64,000 nt of DNA from SIG299 sp964632165 (lineage in GTDB: Bacteria; Bacillota; Clostridia; Lachnospirales; Lachnospiraceae). The notes under the pieces are model-generated. The model did not search any database. It had not been told where the DNA came from and saw only the letters and a program-made list of their open reading frames with translations. Where the stretch lies: the NCBI GenBank assembly GCA_964632165.1, contig CAZWCZ010000006.1, positions 1 to 64,000 of the forward strand, read 5' to 3'. Made by a program: the position numbers and the translations under genes. This document shows, piece by piece, positions 9,870 through 17,958 of the stretch; within the stretch, counting starts at the first letter, position 1, and each line of letters starts with the position of its first letter.

Positions 9870-10424
9870 TTATACTGTCATGATTTCTGATGTTTTTGCA
9901 TCGGTACACTTATCAATTTCCGTTACATACTTATCTGTCATCTTCTGGATTTCATCTTCAATCTGTTTCTGCTCATCTTCGGAAATTTCATTCGCCTTTG
10001 CTGCCTTTTTGATGGCGTCATTTGCATCTCTGCGAACATTTCTTACTGCCACTTTTGCAGCTTCTGCCTTTTTCTTAATATCCTTTACCAGGTCTTTACG
10101 GCGATCCTCCGTAAGTTCAGGAAATACAAGACGGATTACCTTTCCATCATTTCCCGGTGTAATGCCGATATCCGATGCTAAAATTGCCTTCTCGATTTCC
10201 TTGATCATTTTAGATTCCCACGGCTGGATCTGGATCACTCTTGCTTCCGGTACGGAAATATTTGCTACGGACTGGATTGGGGATGGTGTTCCGTAATAAT
10301 CAACACGAAGCTTATCTAATAAATGCGGATTTGCACGTCCTGCTCTTACCGAAGCATATTCTTCTTTTAACACTTCCATGGTCTTTGTCATCTTATCTTC
10401 AAATGGCTTTACTCTTTCATTCAT
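9870..10424 (-). CDS. frr: Ribosome recycling factor
   Basis: Splits post-termination ribosomes together with EF-G. The 184-residue length is typical. It begins MNERVKPFEDKMTKTMEVLK and has the conserved RAGRANPHLLD and the FPELTEDRRKDLVK region of the long coiled helices. The start ATG follows GGAGGAAGAGAAAA. It is 13 bases downstream of pyrH and followed by a hairpin terminator. Confidence 0.97.
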   Translation of the reverse strand: MNERVKPFEDKMTKTMEVLKEEYASVRAGRANPHLLDKLRVDYYGTPSPIQSVANISVPEARVIQIQPWESKMIKEIEKAILASDIGITPGNDGKVIRLVFPELTEDRRKDLVKDIKKKAEAAKVAVRNVRRDANDAIKKAAKANEISEDEQKQIEDEIQKMTDKYVTEIDKCTDAKTSEIMTV

Positions 10425-10437
10425 TTTTCTCTTCCTC

Positions 10438-11142
10438 CTATACTGTGATTACGGTTCCGTTTCCGGTTCCTGTTGCTGCGTTTACAATGCCGTTTTCCGC
10501 ATTCAGTGAAAAGATAAGCAACGGCATTCTATTTTCCATGCAGAGTACTGCACTGGTCAGATCGATTACTCCAAGCTTCTGATCTACAATGTCGCTAATG
10601 GCAAGTGATTCATACTTCTTTGCATTTGGATTTCTTTTTGGATCACTGTCATAGACACCGTCAATGGCTTTTGCCATCAGGATCACATCACATTCCAGTT
10701 CGATCGCACGCAGAGATGTCGCTGAATCTGTAGAAAAATACGGATGTCCCGTTCCTCCGGCACAAAAAACCACCGTTCCGGACTTCAGATCATTTATCGC
10801 ATCATCCTTGGAAAACAATTTTGTCATACTTCCGCAATAAAACGGCGTATATACGTTTGTACTCATACCAAGTGAACGGAAAATGTCAGAAACATAGATA
10901 CAATTCATAATCGTAGCCAGCATTCCGATCTGGTCTGCCTTTACACGGTCAATTGTCTCACTCGTTCTGCCTCGCCAGAAATTTCCTCCGCCGATCACGA
11001 TGGCGACTTCTATCCCCTGTTCGGTCAAAGTCTTTACCTGTTTTCCTACTTCTATACAGGTAGCTTCATCAAATCCGGTATGTTTTTCTCCGGCCAATGC
11101 TTCCCCGCTCAACTTCAGCAATACTCTTTTATACATTCCCAT
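10438..11142 (-). CDS. pyrH: UMP kinase
   Basis: Phosphorylates UMP to UDP, the entry to UTP and CTP synthesis. 234 residues of the amino-acid-kinase fold. Motifs: KLSGEALAG near the N-terminus, VIGGGNFWRG, the nucleotide segment GTGHPYFSTDSA, and AKAIDGVYDSDP. The start ATG at 11142 has GGAGG twelve bases upstream, a rather long spacing; a second ATG two codons later is an alternative. It is the first gene of the cluster running to polC, behind the promoter at 11204-11232. Confidence 0.97.
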   Translation of the reverse strand: MGMYKRVLLKLSGEALAGEKHTGFDEATCIEVGKQVKTLTEQGIEVAIVIGGGNFWRGRTSETIDRVKADQIGMLATIMNCIYVSDIFRSLGMSTNVYTPFYCGSMTKLFSKDDAINDLKSGTVVFCAGGTGHPYFSTDSATSLRAIELECDVILMAKAIDGVYDSDPKRNPNAKKYESLAISDIVDQKLGVIDLTSAVLCMENRMPLLIFSLNAENGIVNAATGTGNGTVITV

Positions 11143-11203
11143 GACTTCTAGGTACCTCCAGATGTTTTCGATTTTTTAATACCTTTTGTCTATACCACTA
11201 AAT

Positions 11204-11232
11204 ATTCTATCACAAACTCCTCCAAATGAAAA
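11204..11232 (-). promoter_or_regulatory. Promoter for the pyrH-frr cluster
   Basis: Minus-strand -35 TTTTCA (11227-11232) and -10 TAGAAT (11204-11209) with a 17-base spacer. The predicted leader before pyrH is about 55 bases. The -10 is good and the -35 is weak (four of six). Confidence 0.5.
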
Positions 11233-11280
11233 CCACTAAATTACTCTAGTTTATGCATTTTTTATCGTTTCCTGTTCTTT

Positions 11281-11325
11281 CCCAAAAAAATCGGAGCATT
11301 TGCCATATGACAGATGCCCCGATTT
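11281..11325 (-). terminator. Terminator of the Na+ decarboxylase operon
   Basis: Inverted repeat AAATCGGGGCATCTG / AAATGCTCCGATTT on the minus strand with a short loop, followed by a run of T. It lies just downstream of the last decarboxylase gene and upstream of the pyrH promoter. Confidence 0.8.
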
Positions 11326-11351
11326 ACTATTTTTTATTATTTGCTTACTTA

Positions 11352-12764
11352 TTATACCGGATACGCATTGTTCTGTGTATCTGCAGCAGTTACATCAACC
11401 TTTGTCTGCTGTGCCTGACGGTACTTAAAGAATTCTGTAGCAACCTGTGGGAACAGCGCATAAGAAAGAACATCTTCTTCCTGCTGTGTCCATTCCTTAC
11501 ATTCCTCACGGAATTTATCTAACTGCGGAGGAATGAGATCTGCAGGACGGCAGGTAATTGGTGTTGCATCGCCAATTGCCTTTCTCTGAACTTCTTTATT
11601 AAACGGTTTTACGGTCTCACCGAATTCACCTGCAAGAACCTTCTTAGATTCCTTGGTTACCATCTTATATCTTTCACCCTGAAGAACATTTAATACAGCC
11701 TGCGTACCAACAATCTGGGAGGACGGAGTAACCAACGGAGGCTCACCGAAATCCTTACGAACTTCCGGAATCTCCTTTAATACATCATAGTACTTATCTT
11801 CTGCATGTGCATCCTTTAACTGGGAAACCAGATTGGATAACATGCCGCCCGGTACCTGATATAATAATGTCTTGATATCAACACCCATTACCTTTGGATT
11901 CAATAAACCTGTCTTTAATGCTTCTTCCTGCATCGGGCGGAAGTAATCCGCGATCTCTGCCAAAAGATTCTGATCAAATCCGGTATCATATGGTGTGCCC
12001 TTAAAAGTTTCTACCATAACTTCTGTTGCCGGCTGGCTGGTGCCCATGGAAAATGGAGACATTGCCGTATCGATCACATCAACACCTGCTTCTACTGCCT
12101 TTAAATATGTCATGGAAGCAACGCCGGAAGTATAATGTGTATGAAGCTGGATCGGAAGCTTAGTTCCTGCTTTTAATGCTTCTACAAGTTCTGTTGCCTT
12201 GTATGGAAGTAAAAGACCTGCCATATCCTTGATACACAAGGAATCCGCTCCCATTTCTTCTACTCTTCCTGCAATATCCTTCCAATAGTCAAGTGTGTAC
12301 GCATCACCTAAGGTATAAGATAATGCGATCTGAGCATGGCCCTGTTCCTTTTTTGCAGCCTTTACTGCAGTTTCAAGATTTCTAAGATCGTTAAAACAGT
12401 CAAAAATACGGATAATATCAATACCGTTTGCAATGGACTTCTGTACGAAGTATTCTACTACATCATCAGAATAATGATTGTAACCAAGAATATTCTGACC
12501 ACGGAATAACATCTGTAACTTTGTGTTCTTAAATCCTGCTCTTAACTTTCTGAGTCTTTCCCAAGGATCTTCCTTTAAGAAACGTAAGGATGCATCAAAT
12601 GTTGCCCCGCCCCAGCATTCTACGGAATGATAACCAACCTGATCCATCTTTTCGATGATCGGAAGCATCTGCTCGGTAGACATTCTGGTAGCAATCAGGG
12701 ACTGATGTGCATCACGAAGTATTGTCTCGGTAATGCCGATTGGCTTTTTTACCTGTTCTGCCAT
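11352..12764 (-). CDS. oadA: Oxaloacetate decarboxylase alpha subunit / pyruvate carboxylase subunit B-type carboxyltransferase
   Basis: Biotin-dependent carboxyltransferase of the PYC-OadA-transcarboxylase 5S family. The 470 residues contain the HMGL-like TIM barrel with the metal ligand motif RDAHQS (residues 17-22), the active-site lysine segment CIKDMAGLL, the metal histidines LHTHYTSG, and the conserved C-terminal domain. It has no attached biotinyl domain; biotin is on the separate 122-residue protein at 13947-14315. The start ATG has GGAGGTAAAAATATT upstream. It is the last gene of the cluster; the second carboxyltransferase at 14744 suggests a transcarboxylase-like arrangement. Confidence 0.88.
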   Translation of the reverse strand: MAEQVKKPIGITETILRDAHQSLIATRMSTEQMLPIIEKMDQVGYHSVECWGGATFDASLRFLKEDPWERLRKLRAGFKNTKLQMLFRGQNILGYNHYSDDVVEYFVQKSIANGIDIIRIFDCFNDLRNLETAVKAAKKEQGHAQIALSYTLGDAYTLDYWKDIAGRVEEMGADSLCIKDMAGLLLPYKATELVEALKAGTKLPIQLHTHYTSGVASMTYLKAVEAGVDVIDTAMSPFSMGTSQPATEVMVETFKGTPYDTGFDQNLLAEIADYFRPMQEEALKTGLLNPKVMGVDIKTLLYQVPGGMLSNLVSQLKDAHAEDKYYDVLKEIPEVRKDFGEPPLVTPSSQIVGTQAVLNVLQGERYKMVTKESKKVLAGEFGETVKPFNKEVQRKAIGDATPITCRPADLIPPQLDKFREECKEWTQQEEDVLSYALFPQVATEFFKYRQAQQTKVDVTAADTQNNAYPV

Positions 12765-12804
12765 AATATTTTTACCTCCAAATAGTTAATTGATCTGTTC
12801 GCAT

Positions 12805-13929
12805 TTATACTCCGAAAATAGCCATAAATACACCGGCAGCTACTGCTGTACCGATAACACCGGCTACGTTAGGTCCCATTGCATGCATGAGAAGGAAATT
12901 GGTCGGATCGGCCTCCGCACCAACCTTCTGGGAAACTCTGGCTGCCATAGGAACGGCCGATATTCCGGCAGAACCGATCAGCGGGTTAATCTTACCTCCG
13001 GTCATCTTGCACATGAGCTTACCAAATAAAACACCGCCTGCCGTACCGATAGCAAAAGCGATCAGACCAAGTGCAACGATCTTGAGTGTATCAAGATTTA
13101 AGAAATTTTCTGCACTTGTAGTTGCCCCAACAGATGTTCCCAGTAAGATAACAACGATATACATCAGCGAATTGGATGCATGTTCCGCAAGCTGTCCAAC
13201 CACACCGGATTCACGGAACAGATTACCAAGCATCAGCATGCCGACCAGCGGAACCGTATCCGGAAGCAATATACCTACAACAACAGTAACAACGATCGGG
13301 AACAATATCTTTTCCAATTTGGAAACAGGACGAAGCTGTTCCATTTTGATCTTTCTTTCCTCTTCTGTTGTCAGAAGTTTCATGATAGGCGGCTGAATGA
13401 TCGGAACGAGAGACATATACGAATATGCCGCCACCGCGATCGGTCCCATCAGATTGGTCTGTCCAAGCTTTGCCGCAAGGAAAATTGAGGTAGGACCGTC
13501 TGCACCGCCGATGATTGAAATTGCTGCCGCAGCCTTCCCGTTAAATCCCATCATGATTGCAAAGAAATACGCTGCAAAAATACCAAGCTGTGCTGCCGCA
13601 CCAAGCAGGAAGCTCTTTGGGTTTGCGATCAATGGTCCAAAATCAGTCATCGCACCGACCCCCATGAAAATCAGAGACGGAAGGATTGCCCACTCGTCCA
13701 ACATGAAGAAGTAATGCAATAAACCGCCTTCTTCCATGATCGGAGGATACAGATTAACCAGCAACATACCAAAAGAGATCGGAACCAACAGTAGCGGTTC
13801 AAACCCCCGGCCGATTGCCAGATATAAGAAAGCAAATGCTACAAGAATCATCAGCAGATTTCCCCAAGTCAGATTACAAAAACCTGTCTGCCCTGCCAGA
13901 TTCTGCAGAATTTCTAAAATGTTATCCAT
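12805..13929 (-). CDS. oadB: Na+-translocating decarboxylase beta subunit
   Basis: Integral membrane subunit that removes CO2 from carboxybiotin and couples this to Na+ export. 374 residues, polytopic and strongly hydrophobic. It carries the conserved GGADGPTSIF motif near residue 138, whose Asp is the known Na+ and proton site in the family, and the Gly/Asn-rich C-terminal region (MHAMGPNVAGVIG). The start ATG follows AGGAGGAGATCTTAA. Neighbours on both sides are decarboxylase subunits. Family members serve oxaloacetate, methylmalonyl-CoA, malonate and glutaconyl-CoA decarboxylases, so the substrate cannot be read from this subunit. Confidence 0.94.
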   Translation of the reverse strand: MDNILEILQNLAGQTGFCNLTWGNLLMILVAFAFLYLAIGRGFEPLLLVPISFGMLLVNLYPPIMEEGGLLHYFFMLDEWAILPSLIFMGVGAMTDFGPLIANPKSFLLGAAAQLGIFAAYFFAIMMGFNGKAAAAISIIGGADGPTSIFLAAKLGQTNLMGPIAVAAYSYMSLVPIIQPPIMKLLTTEEERKIKMEQLRPVSKLEKILFPIVVTVVVGILLPDTVPLVGMLMLGNLFRESGVVGQLAEHASNSLMYIVVILLGTSVGATTSAENFLNLDTLKIVALGLIAFAIGTAGGVLFGKLMCKMTGGKINPLIGSAGISAVPMAARVSQKVGAEADPTNFLLMHAMGPNVAGVIGTAVAAGVFMAIFGV

Positions 13930-13946
13930 TTAAGATCTCCTCCTGA

Positions 13947-14315
13947 TTAGTTTAATGTTACGAGAACTGCTCCTGCTTCTACCTGTGCGCCAACAGAAGT
14001 ATTAATGCTTGCAACTGTACCGTCTTCCGGCGCAACGATTTCGTTTTCCATCTTCATTGCTTCAAGAATTACGATAACTTCACCTTTCTTCACGGTCTGT
14101 CCAATGTTCGCCTTGATGTTAAGGATCTTACCAGGCATCGGAGCACTTACCTTTACTCCGCCCTCTGTACCTGCCGGAGCTGCTTTCGGAGCCGGAGCTG
14201 CCTTTGGTGCCGGAGCTGCCTTTGGTGCAGATACTGTCTGAGCTGCTGCCCCCGTTCCTTCTTCTACGGTTACATCATAAACATTTCCATTTACAGTAAT
14301 TGTATAATTCTTCAT
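13947..14315 (-). CDS. Biotin carboxyl carrier protein
   Basis: Small biotin carrier (122 residues) of the decarboxylase complex. It has an N-terminal segment (MKNYTITVNGNVYDVTVEE), an Ala/Pro-rich flexible linker with three APAPKA-type repeats (about 30-48), and a biotinyl domain with the biotinylation motif EAMKM, in which Lys88 is the expected biotin site. The start ATG has GGAGG upstream. It corresponds to MmdC, OadA-C or the transcarboxylase 1.3S subunit and swings between the carboxyltransferases and OadB. Confidence 0.94.
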   Translation of the reverse strand: MKNYTITVNGNVYDVTVEEGTGAAAQTVSAPKAAPAPKAAPAPKAAPAGTEGGVKVSAPMPGKILNIKANIGQTVKKGEVIVILEAMKMENEIVAPEDGTVASINTSVGAQVEAGAVLVTLN

Positions 14316-14333
14316 TATTTCATCCTCCTAATT

Positions 14334-14729
14334 CTACGCATTCTGCCATCTGCTGTTTCTCTTACGGATGGAGCGCACTACTAAATCTCCGGACACTGTA
14401 TTGCCCTGTGCTTCTTCATATGCATGGATTGCCGCTGTGATCACTGCGATCAGTTCCAGATCCTCTGTCTGTTCTTCGTAAGACATCTCAGGAAAGGCTG
14501 TTGTCTTCTCTTTCTTTGAAGCGGAGCTGCCTGATTTTCTGTTGGCTAACTTCTGTTCAGCTGCATTGATGTATTTGAACAGGGAAATGATACCTACAAA
14601 GAGAACCAGTGCAAGGAACACAACCGAAATACCGATGACTGTGTTTATCGCAGCTTCACTCATGGCATCCTCAATACTTGCCCACCATCCGGCAATACCG
14701 CCGCTTAATAAACTACTATACATTCCCAT
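14334..14729 (-). CDS. oadG: OadG-family small membrane subunit of the decarboxylase
   Basis: 131 residues with one membrane helix at about 28-52 (INTVIGISVVFLALVLFVGI), a polar Lys/Ser-rich linker, and a C-terminal stretch ending VRSIRKRNSRWQNA, typical of OadG/MmdD subunits that hold the complex together at the membrane. The start ATG follows GGAGGTAACAC. It sits 18 bases before the biotin carrier gene. The sequence is poorly conserved, so the call rests on topology, length and context. Confidence 0.82.
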   Translation of the reverse strand: MGMYSSLLSGGIAGWWASIEDAMSEAAINTVIGISVVFLALVLFVGIISLFKYINAAEQKLANRKSGSSASKKEKTTAFPEMSYEEQTEDLELIAVITAAIHAYEEAQGNTVSGDLVVRSIRKRNSRWQNA

Positions 14730-14743
14730 GTGTTACCTCCGTC

Positions 14744-16174
14744 TTAGATTGTACTGTGCTTCTTTGCCGGCTGGGTATCTCTCTTGGAATATAACATTCC
14801 GAGTGCATAGGAAAGATGCTGTCTTAAACTGTCGGCTGAAACAATGGCATCCACATAGCCGCGTTTTGCAGCGGACTCTGCGCTGTTCTGTAAAGAAGCA
14901 TAGGCTTCTTCCGTCTGCTTCCTTTCTTCAGCAGATTTATCAGAAGAAAGGATCTGTGCTGCAAGGGCAGCATCCATCATACCGATCTTAGCACCTTCTA
15001 CGGCAAATACCATATCTGCACCGATGTGTTTTGAATTCATTACAATATATGTACTGCCGTATGCCATACCGGAAACAACATTCAGCTTAGCAACCGTTGC
15101 CCCCGCAAATGCCGCCGTCAGTTTTGCTGCGGCTGCTGCAATGTTCTTTTCTTCTTCTATCGTTGCCTTATAGCCGTTTACATTTGTAAATGTAACAACC
15201 GGAATTCCAAAAGCATCACAGAACTTTACAAACTTTTCAGCCTTTTCACAGCCATTCGTTGTAAGTGCTGCTTCAAACTTTTCTGCCTGCTTGCCGTTTT
15301 CATCAAGAAGTGCCGTTCTGTTTGCAATTGCTCCGACAGTCATGCCGTCTAACTTGATAAACGCTGTTACCATTTCCTTTGCATAAGCTTCTTTTACTTC
15401 AAAGTAGAAATTGTCATCTGAAAGATCTGCAAGTGCCTTTGCAGGATCAGCAGAAAGAGCATCAAAAGAAACTGCACGATTCAGATCATCCATACAGTCA
15501 ACGACTGCTTCTGCTTCATTATTTGCAGGCAAAACGGAAACTAAGGTACGGATTGCTGCAAGTACCTCTGCTTCATCTTCCCTTACGACGTCTACCATTC
15601 CTGCTGCAGCCTGATATTCTGCCGATGCAGTATCACACTTTGCAGTGTAATTACCTTCCAGCGTATTCGGAGAATTTACAAAAAGTTTTGCATTGTTCTT
15701 TGGCATAAATGTAAAATCAGATAATGCTGCCGAAACAGCAGAACCGCCGCCACAAGTGCCAAATACCGCCGTAAACTGCGGAACCACACCGGATGCCATT
15801 GTCTGCTTCAGATAGATTTCACCGAATCCTGCAAGTGCATCCGTCGCTTCCTGAAGTCTGAGACCGGCACAATCTGCCAGTGCGATAACAGGTGCTCCTG
15901 TCTTTAATGCCATGTCATACAGTCTCACAATCTTCTTGGCGTGCATTTCACCAATTGTACCATGCAGCACAGCAGCGTCCTGGCTGTAAACATAAACCAG
16001 ACTGCCGTCAATCAATCCATATCCGGTAATAACACCATCGGACGGAGCATCGGTCTTCTGTAGATCAAAGTCTGTATTTCTCTTTGTTACAAGTGCACCG
16101 ATTTCAACAAAACTGTTTTCGTCAAGCAAAGCATAAATTCTGTCTCTTGCTGACATTTGTGTTGAATTACTCAT
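14744..16174 (-). CDS. Carboxyltransferase of the MmdA / acyl-CoA carboxylase beta family
   Basis: 476-residue crotonase-fold carboxyltransferase. I start it at the ATG at 16174 (MSNSTQMSARD) with GGAGG seven bases upstream; a longer upstream frame runs into the promoter and is not real. Both halves of the family are visible: the N-half DCAGLRLQE and the oxyanion motif GTCGGGSAVSAALSDFTF, and the C-half AYGSTYIVMNSKHIGAD. It is shorter and more divergent than typical MmdA/PccB (about 510), so the acyl-CoA substrate (methylmalonyl-, malonyl- or another CoA) is uncertain. First gene of the decarboxylase operon. Confidence 0.85.
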   Translation of the reverse strand: MSNSTQMSARDRIYALLDENSFVEIGALVTKRNTDFDLQKTDAPSDGVITGYGLIDGSLVYVYSQDAAVLHGTIGEMHAKKIVRLYDMALKTGAPVIALADCAGLRLQEATDALAGFGEIYLKQTMASGVVPQFTAVFGTCGGGSAVSAALSDFTFMPKNNAKLFVNSPNTLEGNYTAKCDTASAEYQAAAGMVDVVREDEAEVLAAIRTLVSVLPANNEAEAVVDCMDDLNRAVSFDALSADPAKALADLSDDNFYFEVKEAYAKEMVTAFIKLDGMTVGAIANRTALLDENGKQAEKFEAALTTNGCEKAEKFVKFCDAFGIPVVTFTNVNGYKATIEEEKNIAAAAAKLTAAFAGATVAKLNVVSGMAYGSTYIVMNSKHIGADMVFAVEGAKIGMMDAALAAQILSSDKSAEERKQTEEAYASLQNSAESAAKRGYVDAIVSADSLRQHLSYALGMLYSKRDTQPAKKHSTI

Positions 16175-16209
16175 TTTAAAGCCTCCATTTTTTATTCTAA
16201 AAACAGTGA

Positions 16210-16233
16210 TTACCCTAAAAAAACGCAGGGTAA
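16210..16233 (-). repeat. 7-bp inverted repeat in the decarboxylase leader
   Basis: TTACCCT and AGGGTAA arms separated by ten bases lie about 16 bases downstream of the predicted transcription start and 36 bases before the first decarboxylase gene. It could be an operator or a leader hairpin; no regulator is recognisable nearby. Confidence 0.5.
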
Positions 16234-16255
16234 AAACCAATTTCTGCCGATTATA

Positions 16256-16284
16256 ATTATAGCGAACTGTGCAAGAAAATGCAA
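16256..16284 (-). promoter_or_regulatory. Promoter of the Na+ decarboxylase operon
   Basis: Minus-strand -35 TTGCAT (16279-16284), 17-base spacer, -10 TATAAT (16256-16261). Strong housekeeping-sigma match with a leader of about 75 bases. Confidence 0.8.
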
Positions 16285-16287
16285 TAG

Positions 16288-16342
16288 AAAAATCGTAAAG
16301 TTTCGACAAAGATTCTTTCCTTTTTCTCCCTTTACGATTTTT
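16288..16342 (-). terminator. Terminator of the dlt-like operon
   Basis: Perfect arms AAATCGTAAAG and CTTTACGATTT with a long loop of about 29 bases, followed on the minus strand by TTTTTC. It lies between the last lipoprotein gene and the next promoter, which it almost touches. Confidence 0.65.
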
Positions 16343-16355
16343 TATTTTACTCTTT

Positions 16356-16886
16356 TTAATTTAATACGGTGGAGGAATATACAATGGATATGATCTCATC
16401 ATTTTTAAGGATAAAACTCAATGTCATCCCTTCTTTTTTATATACCAGCATTCCAAATTCTTCGGTATAATTCTCACCATATGCCTTTATCATATCTGCC
16501 TTTGTCATATAAAGGCTTACTCCCTCCGGTGTACTTACCAGGTCATCGCGGAAATATACCGAAGAAACATAATCCTTTCCATTTACCTCATATGTGTCGA
16601 TCTCAATGCCGGCATACGTATACTGTTTTTCCAGTCCTTCAAAAGCACAGCTTGCGGCTTCAAAATACTTATCCGGATCACCGAGTGCCGTAAGCACGGC
16701 AGAAGCCTCCATATCCATCCATATCGTCGTTCCTTCATATTCCATAACATATCCGTATGGTTCTGTTTTTCCGTTTTCAGATGCTCCCTGCGTTGGTGTC
16801 GGAGTTCCTCCCTGACCCTGTCCGCCACAACCAACGGCACACAATGCAACCAGTGCGGCCGCAAATAATACTATTTTCTTTTTCAT
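16356..16886 (-). CDS. Lipoprotein of unknown function, last gene of the dlt-like operon
   Basis: 176 residues from the ATG at 16886, which has GAGGAAAAATAAA upstream; a longer reading frame lacks a signal peptide at its start. The N-terminus MKKKIVLFAAALVALCAVGC is a clear lipoprotein signal with lipid-attachment Cys20, then a Gly/Thr/Pro-rich linker and a mixed alpha/beta domain (about 55-176) without a motif I recognise. It starts one base after the SGNH gene stop, so it is translationally coupled and probably works with the exported part of the system, perhaps binding the modified polymer. Function not assignable. Confidence 0.85.
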   Translation of the reverse strand: MKKKIVLFAAALVALCAVGCGGQGQGGTPTPTQGASENGKTEPYGYVMEYEGTTIWMDMEASAVLTALGDPDKYFEAASCAFEGLEKQYTYAGIEIDTYEVNGKDYVSSVYFRDDLVSTPEGVSLYMTKADMIKAYGENYTEEFGMLVYKKEGMTLSFILKNDEIISIVYSSTVLN

Positions 16887-16887
16887 T

Positions 16888-17940
16888 TTATTTTTCCTCG
16901 CTTTCCGAACTAAGCTTTTTTGTCTGTCTGTCAATTTCGGCATAATATGCTTCCAGTTTTTCTTTCCAGCGCAGCTCAAGTTCTTTTTCTCCTTTTCTGC
17001 TTGAAAGCCCACATTCTTCCGAAAGAAAATTTCCTAACCATTCTGTCACTTTTTTTGCTCCTGACAGATTCAGATGGAGTCCTCCGTCATACGTATCCGT
17101 TGAAAAATCCAAACTGCATTCTTCCGCTAATTCCAGAAAATTCAAATACACCAGCTGATGTTCTTCTGCGTATTCTTCCATCTGGATTTCCCATTCGTCA
17201 TACCAATACGGATACAGGCTCGGTGCCTTTATCAGAATAAGCTGAACCCCTTTTTCTTCACAAAGTTTTGTCATCTTATCCAGATATTCGTATGCTGTTT
17301 CGCCAAATGTATAATCTCCCAACGGTTTTCCTGTCGGGACATCTTCCGCCGGTTTCACGTCTACCCGCATATAATACCCGTTAAATGTTACCTTATCTCT
17401 GTGAAACAAATACTTTATATCATCTTTGGTCAATTCCGTAATCCTGCTGTGGTACCGTAAAATAGGAAACAGATAATCCAAAAACTTTTCATCCTCCGTC
17501 ATCGAAGCCAAAATGGAAGCCACTTTTGAAGACGACCATTTCATTCCGTCAATGGTCATTCTGTTATAAGCTTCTTTCTGTGGTGTATTATATTTCATAG
17601 ACAATATATTAAATATCACAATCTCCGGTGTTTCATAACGCAGTGTTTCCTCAAGCAGGTAATAAGACTGCCAGATCAATTGCTGGGCGCTGCCCCGGAT
17701 ATAGCTGTTAATTCCGTAATCTTCCCACAATACTGCCGGAACAAAATTTTCATATACTTCACAATCCCCGATAAAAATAACGTCGTGATCTTTTTCTTCC
17801 CCATAGTATTCGGATATCATCGCCCCTTCTACAATCCCTGTCATATACTTTGGCATAACCAGGCGCTGAAGGATCCACAAAGATATGATGATCGACACTG
17901 TGATCAGACACGCAGTTACTATTTTCTTCTTTTTACTCAC
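16888..17940 (-). CDS. Membrane-anchored SGNH-like (DltD-position) protein with GDC instead of GDS
   Basis: 350 residues with one N-terminal membrane helix (about 8-26), then an extracytoplasmic domain. The block I motif of SGNH hydrolases is present as VIFIGDCEVYENF: the usual catalytic Ser is Cys60 (codon TGT). A later YDGGLHLNLSG (about 285-293) fits the Asp/His block V. The C-terminal 50 residues are highly charged. The gene follows the MBOAT gene by 18 bases, the position that dltD or an acyltransferase partner takes in dlt-like loci. It likely passes or trims the activated group on the outer face. Family related to uncharacterised clostridial SGNH proteins; activity unproven. Confidence 0.75.
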   Translation of the reverse strand: MSKKKKIVTACLITVSIIISLWILQRLVMPKYMTGIVEGAMISEYYGEEKDHDVIFIGDCEVYENFVPAVLWEDYGINSYIRGSAQQLIWQSYYLLEETLRYETPEIVIFNILSMKYNTPQKEAYNRMTIDGMKWSSSKVASILASMTEDEKFLDYLFPILRYHSRITELTKDDIKYLFHRDKVTFNGYYMRVDVKPAEDVPTGKPLGDYTFGETAYEYLDKMTKLCEEKGVQLILIKAPSLYPYWYDEWEIQMEEYAEEHQLVYLNFLELAEECSLDFSTDTYDGGLHLNLSGAKKVTEWLGNFLSEECGLSSRKGEKELELRWKEKLEAYYAEIDRQTKKLSSESEEK

Positions 17941-17958
17941 TTTTTTTCTCTCCCGGCA

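Noticed and set aside
14542..14991. 149-residue frame on the plus strand
   Set aside because: Antisense across the OadG and carboxyltransferase genes, without ribosome site.
16175..16309. Longer carboxyltransferase frame
   Set aside because: The extra N-terminus crosses the promoter and leader; GGAGG supports the ATG at 16174.
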